Assembly (NCBI RefSeq): GCF_029623755.1
Contig: NZ_CP121106.1
Coordinates: forward strand, 2,048,252-2,112,251
Length of the DNA stretch: 64,000 nucleotides
Direction: 5' to 3'
Source: Altererythrobacter sp. CAU 1644
GTDB taxonomy: Bacteria > Pseudomonadota > Alphaproteobacteria > Sphingomonadales > Sphingomonadaceae
Of the stretch, positions 54,846-61,339 are shown one piece after another (the first letter of the stretch is position 1; each line of letters begins with the position of its first letter). The notes under the pieces were generated by a model. It was not told where the DNA came from. It was given only the letters and a program-made list of their open reading frames with translations, and did not search any database. Both the position numbers and the translations under genes were made by a program.

Positions 54846-56059
54846 CGAGCGGCAACCAGCTTGGAGAGCCTCTCGGCCGACCCCATTGCCAGTGTCCAGC
54901 CCAGCATGCCGTGGCCGCCATTTACCGCGATCCCCCGCTCCAACTGGCGAATGAGAGGCTGCGAGTTCGGTGTGAGGGGCCGGAATCCGGCCCAGCCCTG
55001 GTCGCATTCGGAGTAGACTGCGGCTTCCGGCAGGGATGCCCTGGCCGCATCTATCATCGTGTCTAGACGGTCGGGGGCGACCTCGCGATCGTGGCGACCC
55101 AGCTCGGCTATTCCAGCCACCAGCATTCGGGTGCCGATGTTGGTGAACACGATCCTTCGCTTGCTGTCCGTGATTGAAACGCAGGGGGGTGCATTTCCTA
55201 TCGGCGCGGTGAAGGAATACCCCTTCATGGGCTCGATCGGGAGATTGTAACCCAGCGGCCGAAGAAGGCGAGCTGCGCAGTGGCCGTTTGCGACCACCAC
55301 CTGCTGCGCGGACAGAACATCACCATTGTCGAGGTGCACGCGGGATTCGGTCTTGCCCCGTCCTATGGCCAGCACCTGGCGACGCAAGGCTAGCTTGGCA
55401 CCAAACTCGCGCGCCGTCAGCTTCCACAGAGCGCGCGCAAAAGCATTGCAGTCACCCGTTTCGTCATCAGGGGCGTGGAGCGCCGCAGTTATCGGATCGG
55501 TCGACTGGGCAAGGGCAGGCTCGATCGCGCGGGCTTCATCAGCGCTGAGTAGAAATTGCCTCAGGCCGGCCGCGCGTTTCAGCTCCATGATTTCTCGTGC
55601 TGCGCGGACTTCCTTCTCGCCGCGCAGCAAGACCAGCTTGCCAACCTTGCGGCGGTCAAACTCGATCGGATGACGCGCGAGCAAGGCATTCATCGCGCTT
55701 CGCGACTGCTCGGCCAGGGCAAGAGTTTCCAGCGTGTTCTGGCGATAGGCGGATCCGGACGAGTTGCCCAGCAAGCGCAGCAGCCAGAGCAGGTAGTGTG
55801 GTTCGGGCCGCAGGCTCAATCGGAATGCGTCGTCGCAGCCAAGCAACAGACCGGGTAATTGCGAGAGAATGCCGGGGTTCGCGAGAGCATTGGTATGGCT
55901 ATAGCTGAGTTGACGACCGTTGCCCCACGAGGCGCCGAGCGCAATTTCGGCTTCGCGTTCCACCAACCGGACCTGCCAGCCATCGCGGGCAAGCGTGTAA
56001 GCGCTTGTCACTCCGATGATTCCACCCCCGATGATCAGGGCCGTCCGTGGTTGTCCCAT
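54842..56059 (-). CDS. DadA-like D-amino acid dehydrogenase (FAD)
   Basis: A 405-residue FAD oxidoreductase of the DAO/DadA family. The Rossmann motif IIGGGIIGVTSAYTLARDG is at the N-terminus, ANGQ-like and YNLPIEPMKGYS segments mark the substrate domain, and the C-terminal GWAGFRPLTPNSQPLIRQ and NGGHGMLGWTLAMGSA are typical of DadA. It oxidises D-amino acids to ketoacids and passes electrons to the respiratory chain. It is convergent to the deacylase gene, whose products (free D-amino acids) are its likely substrates, and divergent from the CapA-family gene. Confidence 0.9.
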   Translation of the reverse strand: MGQPRTALIIGGGIIGVTSAYTLARDGWQVRLVEREAEIALGASWGNGRQLSYSHTNALANPGILSQLPGLLLGCDDAFRLSLRPEPHYLLWLLRLLGNSSGSAYRQNTLETLALAEQSRSAMNALLARHPIEFDRRKVGKLVLLRGEKEVRAAREIMELKRAAGLRQFLLSADEARAIEPALAQSTDPITAALHAPDDETGDCNAFARALWKLTAREFGAKLALRRQVLAIGRGKTESRVHLDNGDVLSAQQVVVANGHCAARLLRPLGYNLPIEPMKGYSFTAPIGNAPPCVSITDSKRRIVFTNIGTRMLVAGIAELGRHDREVAPDRLDTMIDAARASLPEAAVYSECDQGWAGFRPLTPNSQPLIRQLERGIAVNGGHGMLGWTLAMGSAERLSKLVAAR

Positions 56060-56188
56060 CGGCTGACATTGCGCGTGCGACCGTGGAGCGAATAGGACTA
56101 TTCGGAGATGGTCTCATAGCTTCAATCTATGACCGATTTCGCAGTAAAGGCTTGGCTCGGGGAGCTAATCCTAGGAAGGTGCGCAGAA

Positions 56189-58099
56189 GTGAAGGTCGCC
56201 AAGGGGAGAGCGCGCGCAGTGACGTTGGGGAAAATGGCGCTCGCGGCACTTGCAGGGATGACGGTTCCCGCCACTTTCGCGCTCGCCAAAGAGCCACAGC
56301 AGTTCCAGGCGAGCGGTGTGATCGATACCGCCTTTGATCGCGTTTCCGCGAACGGATTGACCGCAAAGATCAATGGCCAGGCAGCAACCGTCCACGGTGA
56401 GGGCGCCTATGCGGTACAAGTGCCAATAGCGCCCTATTATCAGATCGTTGTCGAGGGCGGATTGATCCACCCGACGGTGCAGACATTCGGCCATAACGAA
56501 ATCTACCGCGCGATCTGCGACTGCCTGCAGATACCTGCGATCGAAGTTGTTGCGCGAAAAGCAGGCCGGATCGAACTGTTGTTCGCCGGCGATGCTATGG
56601 CGGGGCGACGCTATGTCGAGCCCATCTGGGGCGAACGGCAACTGATCGATCCCGCGGATCCTCTTCCCGACATCAAGGCACTCCTCGAACCGATGCGGCC
56701 CTATGTCGAAACCGCGGACCTTGCGTCGGTAAACCTCGAGATCGTCCTGTCCGATCGCGATTTCGGCAATTCGCCGCCCAAGAGCGTGACCTTCTACGCC
56801 TCTCCGGCGCTGGCGCACGCGCTGGCGGACGCGGGCTTCGATCATGTTTCGCTGGGCAACAACCACAGCTACGACCTTCTCGAGGAAGGCGTGGTCTCAA
56901 CGATCGATGCGGTGGAGAGGGCGGGGCTCGCTTGGTCGGGCGCAGGATTGAACGAGGAGCAGGCGCTGCGTGCCTCGCGCCTCGATGTTGGAGGACAAGC
57001 GCTTTCGCTGCTCGGCTATGTCGGGTGGAAGGGCTCGGTCGAGCCCAACCAGGTGGCTGAAGCGGGCAAGGGCGGGGCGGCACACGGCTCCGACAAGAAC
57101 ATCGCTGCCAGCGTGGCGCGGGAGGCCGCGCTCGGTCGCAACATCATCGCCCAATACCACGGCAGCCGCGAGTACAGCGACGGTCCCACGGAAGAGAGCG
57201 AACGCAGAATGAAACTTGCGGTCGATCGCGGAGCCGCGTTGGTCGCGTCGCATCACCCGCATGTGCCGCAGGGGATTGAGCTCTACAACGATGGGCTGAT
57301 CGCGTATTCGAGCGGAAATTTCCTGTTCGATCAGTACTTTCTGGAAACGCATGGCAGTTTCGTGCTTCGGGCATGGCTCGACGATGGAAAGGTTGCGCGG
57401 GCGGAGGTCATTCCGATCCGCATCCTCGATTACCGACCGGTCCCGGCGGTAGGGTCGATGCGCGAAGCAATTCTCGATCGGCTCGAACGACTCTCGGCCG
57501 CGCGCGGTACGCGAATTGATCGTAACGGCGGGCATGGGGTAATTGTGCCACGGGCAAGTCGGGCCGAAGCGCCGCTGGCGCGCATGAGGGGATGCGGTTC
57601 CGGAGAGGACCTGCTGCGCAGCGGGGACTTCGAGAACGCCACTTATGGAGATGCCAATGATCGCTCGCTGAAGGCCGAGGGCGGCAAAATCGCATTCCCG
57701 ATGATTGGTTCGGGCGGACACGTCCTCCAACTCACACCAGCGAGCAATTCGGCCAGGATGACGGTTTCACCATCGACGTTCTTCCGCAACACGGGCGGCA
57801 CGCAGTTCGAGGTTTGCGGGTCGGTTTTCGCTCCTGCCGACGTCAGGCTCTCACTTGGTCACCAGATGCGACAGGATGGGCAAGGGCGGTTCGATGCGCT
57901 GGAGGGCAATCCGGTGAGCCCCGCCGGCAAGGACACGCAGGTCAGCGGCGGTGCCTGGCACGATTTCTCGATCACGTTCCAGATCGACAGCAGCGATCGC
58001 GGCAAGCCCCTGAGGCCGATGCTGACCATCGCCGCGACCGATGGTTCGCTACTGCCGCAAGTGGCGTTGGACAACCTGCGCATCCTGATGCGCGACTGA
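56189..58099 (+). CDS. CapA/PgsA-family (PGA_cap) exported protein with extra N- and C-terminal domains
   Basis: About 636 residues. I prefer GTG 56189, which is preceded 9 nt upstream by AGGAAGG and yields an exported N-terminus (KMALAALAGMTVPATFALA); ATG 56129 is the alternative. After a short beta-rich domain, the CapA metallophosphatase-like core spans roughly residues 125-400: LLFAGDAMAGRR, NLEIVLSDR, LGNNHSYD and ASHHPHVPQGIE are typical metal-binding motifs. The last 150 or so residues form a beta-rich region (GSGEDLLRSGDFENATYG onward) resembling a carbohydrate-binding module. CapA proteins take part in poly-gamma-glutamate or capsule synthesis or hydrolysis; function here is not established. 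Confidence 0.8.
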   Translation: MKVAKGRARAVTLGKMALAALAGMTVPATFALAKEPQQFQASGVIDTAFDRVSANGLTAKINGQAATVHGEGAYAVQVPIAPYYQIVVEGGLIHPTVQTFGHNEIYRAICDCLQIPAIEVVARKAGRIELLFAGDAMAGRRYVEPIWGERQLIDPADPLPDIKALLEPMRPYVETADLASVNLEIVLSDRDFGNSPPKSVTFYASPALAHALADAGFDHVSLGNNHSYDLLEEGVVSTIDAVERAGLAWSGAGLNEEQALRASRLDVGGQALSLLGYVGWKGSVEPNQVAEAGKGGAAHGSDKNIAASVAREAALGRNIIAQYHGSREYSDGPTEESERRMKLAVDRGAALVASHHPHVPQGIELYNDGLIAYSSGNFLFDQYFLETHGSFVLRAWLDDGKVARAEVIPIRILDYRPVPAVGSMREAILDRLERLSAARGTRIDRNGGHGVIVPRASRAEAPLARMRGCGSGEDLLRSGDFENATYGDANDRSLKAEGGKIAFPMIGSGGHVLQLTPASNSARMTVSPSTFFRNTGGTQFEVCGSVFAPADVRLSLGHQMRQDGQGRFDALEGNPVSPAGKDTQVSGGAWHDFSITFQIDSSDRGKPLRPMLTIAATDGSLLPQVALDNLRILMRD

Positions 58100-58117
58100 C
58101 AGCTTCTCCAAGTCGCA

Positions 58118-59425
58118 TCAGTCGCGAAATGCCGTCTGGCTGAGCCGTGTGATCGGCGTGAAGACATAGGACAGGATCGAACGCTTTTCGCCGAGAAGAT
58201 TGACGTTCGCCATCATGCCCGGGCCGATCTTGAGCGGTTTTCCCCTTTGGTCGTGCAACTGCTCGGTCGTCTGAACTTCGACGGTGTAAAAGGTTTCTCC
58301 GGTCCGCTCGTCCTTCACCGCGTCGGGCGAAATCGAGGTCACTGTTCCCTCCAGCGTGCCATAGATCGCCTGGTTGTAGGCCGTGATCTCGAGGCGAGCG
58401 GTCTGACCGAGGCTGACGTTCGCTATATCTTGCGGGCGGATCATCGCCTCGATGTAGAGCGCATCCTTCGACGGCACGATCTCCGCGATCGGGCTGCCAG
58501 CCGCGACCGTTCCCCCGACCGTCGTCACCAGCACCCGGTTGACGATGCCTGTCACCGGGCTGCGAATGACGGTGCGATCGACCCGATCGGACAGCGCCGG
58601 GAGCTGCAACTGCTTCGAACTCAGCTCGGCTTGGGCCATGCTCAATTCGCCCGCCGTGCGGCTGAGCCAATCGCTGCGCATCTGCGCGCTTTGCGCCTTG
58701 GCTTCGGCGACTCCCGCGCGTGCACGGGCGAGCGCGGCGACGCCCGAATCGACTTCCTTGCGGGCGACCAGGACATCGTTCTCGGTCTTGATGAGGTCGA
58801 CCCGAGGGATGACCTTGGTTTCGACCAAGGGCCGGATCATGTCGAGTTCCTGTTCCAGCGCGGAAAGTGTCGATCTGCGCGCGTCGAGCATCGATTGCGC
58901 TTCGATTACAGCGCGTTCGGCCTGATTGACGCGTGCCGACCCAGCCGCCATCGCGCTCTGCAACTCGGCCCGGCGGGCAGCGTGAAGCGATTGTTCGATC
59001 GCCACCTGGTTTTCAGGAGCGACCCCGTATTGCGGCGTAACGCCGCGAACTTCGGCGTCCAGTCGGGCGATCTTGGCCTGTAGTGCGCTGACTTCGGCGG
59101 TCGAGCTGCCGAAGGCCGCGCTGGAAAGCGTCGGCGAAAGTCGAACGATGATGTCGCCTTTCTTGACCGTCGCGCCCGGCTTGACGAGAATTTCTTCTAC
59201 GACTCCGCCTTCGAGATTGGACACGATCTGAAGCTTCGAACTGGGAACGACATTGCCCAATCCTCGAACGCTGCGGTCGATTTCCGTCAACGCCGCCCAG
59301 GCGAACAGCAGGACGAAGAATGCGATGATCGCATAGAGGATCAAATTGGCTGACTTGCGCGCGACGAATTCCTGCTCCTCGACCGGCGCGTCGGCCCCGT
59401 TCAGATAATCAAGCAGCTTGGCCAT
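58118..59425 (-). CDS. HlyD-family membrane fusion protein of a type I secretion system
   Basis: A 435-residue periplasmic adaptor. A single membrane segment (residues about 27-47, LILYAIIAFFVLLFAWAALTEID) follows a short cytoplasmic tail. Next come the lipoyl-like half-motif VVPSSKLQIVSNLEGGVVEEILVKPG, a long coiled coil rich in Ala, Glu and Arg (residues about 110-290), and the C-terminal beta part (GQTARLEITAYNQAIYG). It connects the ABC exporter to an outer-membrane TolC-type channel, which is not in this window. It starts at 59425 within the ABC gene (17-bp overlap). Confidence 0.92.
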   Translation of the reverse strand: MAKLLDYLNGADAPVEEQEFVARKSANLILYAIIAFFVLLFAWAALTEIDRSVRGLGNVVPSSKLQIVSNLEGGVVEEILVKPGATVKKGDIIVRLSPTLSSAAFGSSTAEVSALQAKIARLDAEVRGVTPQYGVAPENQVAIEQSLHAARRAELQSAMAAGSARVNQAERAVIEAQSMLDARRSTLSALEQELDMIRPLVETKVIPRVDLIKTENDVLVARKEVDSGVAALARARAGVAEAKAQSAQMRSDWLSRTAGELSMAQAELSSKQLQLPALSDRVDRTVIRSPVTGIVNRVLVTTVGGTVAAGSPIAEIVPSKDALYIEAMIRPQDIANVSLGQTARLEITAYNQAIYGTLEGTVTSISPDAVKDERTGETFYTVEVQTTEQLHDQRGKPLKIGPGMMANVNLLGEKRSILSYVFTPITRLSQTAFRD

Positions 59426-61163
59426 TGCGTCCTCTCGATGCGCTTCGAATATCGGCCACCTGGCTCCGGATGGAATCGGTCGATCCGTCCATGATAACAC
59501 GTCCGTTGGCGAGCATGACTATGCGGTCGACCATCCGCAGCAACGAAGGCCGATGGGTGATCAAGACCAGTGTGCGTCCCTCGAACTCTTCGCGAAGGTT
59601 CTCCATCAGTCGCTTTTCGGTTTCCGTGTCCACCGCAGAGGTCGGTTCATCCATGATGATGATCGGTGGCTTGCCGATCAGCGCTCGCGTGAGAGCGATC
59701 GACTGGCGCTGCCCCCCGGATAATCCTTCGCCGCGATCGGCCAGATCGAGGTCGTAGCCCTGCGGGAAGCGGGTGATGAACTCGTGCGCCAGGCTGACTT
59801 TGGAGGCGCGCATCATCTCCTCTTCGCCAACGTCTTCGCGGCCGAGCAGGATGTTGTCGCGGATCGAGCCTGTCAAAAGCACGTTGTCCTGCAGGAGGGC
59901 ACCCTGCTTCTTGCGAAGCGAGGATGGCGAAAGCTGGCGGACGTCGGTCCCGTCGATCAGCACCAGGCCACTGGTCGGGGGATAGAGCCCGATCATCAGG
60001 CGGGCGATGGTCGATTTGCCCGACCCGATCGGTCCGATCAACCCGATGTGCTCGCCCTTCGCGATGCTGAAATTGACGTTGGAAAGCGCCAGTTCGGGTG
60101 CATCGGGGTAGCGGAAATCGACATTGCGGAACTCGATTGCCCCATCGACATGGCCGACCTGCAGGCCCGCACCACGCGGTCCCTCGCCCGGCTGTTCCAT
60201 GAACTTGTCGATCTGGTGATAGGCGGTGCGGGCGGCGTTAAGCCGGGTCAGCAGGTGGGCAATCGTCGACAGCGGCGCCACGACGCGACCGGCCAGGATC
60301 GAACAGGCGATCAGGCCGCCCAGTGTCAGTTCCTGAGCAGCGATGGCAAACACACCGAAGATGACAACGCCCGTATAGGCCATGGTCTGCGCGGTGCCGG
60401 CAATGGTGATGGCGATGTTCGAAACGACCCGCTGGCGCAACGACGCGCCCGCGTGCCCGCTCACTGCATCGTCCCAGCGACGAGTGAGGATGGAACCTGC
60501 GTTCGCCGACTTGACAGTTTCGAGACTGCCGATCGTTTCGACCAGCACCGACTGCTTGCCGAGGGCTTCTCCCAGCGTCTCGGCCGACAGCCGTTTCATC
60601 ACCGGCTGCGAGATCAAAGCGGCTCCGATGACGATCGGGATCATCGCCATCGGCACCAGCACGATCCACCCGCCGATAAGCGCGATCACGGCGAGAGTGA
60701 CGATGATGAAGGGCAGGTCGACCAGCGCGGTGATGGTGGCGGAAGCGAAGAAATCGCGCAGTGTGTCGATCTCGCGTACGAGGCCTGCCATGCCGCCTGT
60801 TGATCTGCGGCCGAGATCCATCCGCATGTCCAGGATATGTTCGAAAATCGTCTTGCCGATATCGCGATCTATCCGTGCCCCGGCGACGTCGACGAAATAG
60901 GCGCGCAGCAGCTTTAGACAGAAATCGAAGATCAGGATGATCGCAAGCCCGATCACCAGCGCGATGAGCGAATCCGTCGCGTTGTTGGGAACGACGCGGT
61001 CGTAGACGGTCATTGTGAACAGCGCGGTTATCAGCGCGAAGACATTTATCAGGGCCGCGGCCAACGCCACCTTCATGTAGATCGGGCGGTTCGCCCGGAG
61101 CGGTTCTGCAAGCCAGTTGGCGAGCCGGCCGCGCGGCAACTCAACGTCTGTTATCGACCCCAA
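59409..61163 (-). CDS. Type I secretion ABC exporter (permease and ATPase)
   Basis: A 584-residue protein with an N-terminal transmembrane domain of six segments (residues about 25-320) and a C-terminal ATPase: Walker A GPIGSGKST near residue 376, signature LSGGQ near 478 and Walker B IIIMDEPT near 500. It lacks the N-terminal C39 peptidase-like domain, so it is of the PrtD-like size class rather than the LapB/HlyB class. It should export RTX-type or adhesin proteins, most likely the adjacent adhesin. It overlaps the membrane fusion gene by 17 bp and is preceded by a 176-bp gap containing a hairpin. Confidence 0.93.
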   Translation of the reverse strand: MGSITDVELPRGRLANWLAEPLRANRPIYMKVALAAALINVFALITALFTMTVYDRVVPNNATDSLIALVIGLAIILIFDFCLKLLRAYFVDVAGARIDRDIGKTIFEHILDMRMDLGRRSTGGMAGLVREIDTLRDFFASATITALVDLPFIIVTLAVIALIGGWIVLVPMAMIPIVIGAALISQPVMKRLSAETLGEALGKQSVLVETIGSLETVKSANAGSILTRRWDDAVSGHAGASLRQRVVSNIAITIAGTAQTMAYTGVVIFGVFAIAAQELTLGGLIACSILAGRVVAPLSTIAHLLTRLNAARTAYHQIDKFMEQPGEGPRGAGLQVGHVDGAIEFRNVDFRYPDAPELALSNVNFSIAKGEHIGLIGPIGSGKSTIARLMIGLYPPTSGLVLIDGTDVRQLSPSSLRKKQGALLQDNVLLTGSIRDNILLGREDVGEEEMMRASKVSLAHEFITRFPQGYDLDLADRGEGLSGGQRQSIALTRALIGKPPIIIMDEPTSAVDTETEKRLMENLREEFEGRTLVLITHRPSLLRMVDRIVMLANGRVIMDGSTDSIRSQVADIRSASRGRNGQAA

Positions 61164-61240
61164 TCTGCTACCCTCCGTTCCCGTTTATCGGGAGAGTTCC
61201 CATTGTGAATCTCGTCCTGCCCCCCACCGGGCACGAAAAG

Positions 61241-61276
61241 GGAGAAAGGGCATCCCAGCGAAGATGCCCTTTCTCC
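61241..61276 (-). terminator. Strong hairpin between adhesin and ABC exporter genes
   Basis: A perfect 14-bp inverted repeat (61241-61254 with 61263-61276) encloses an 8-nt loop in the 176-bp gap. Read on the minus strand it follows the adhesin stop by 63 bp and is followed by CCCTTTTCG, a short T tract. It probably terminates or attenuates adhesin transcription before the exporter genes. Confidence 0.7.
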
Positions 61277-61339
61277 AAGCCGATCATCCAGGTCCTTGGA
61301 CAGAACTTGAGATGACCTTTGTGTGTCGTCTTGGTCGTT

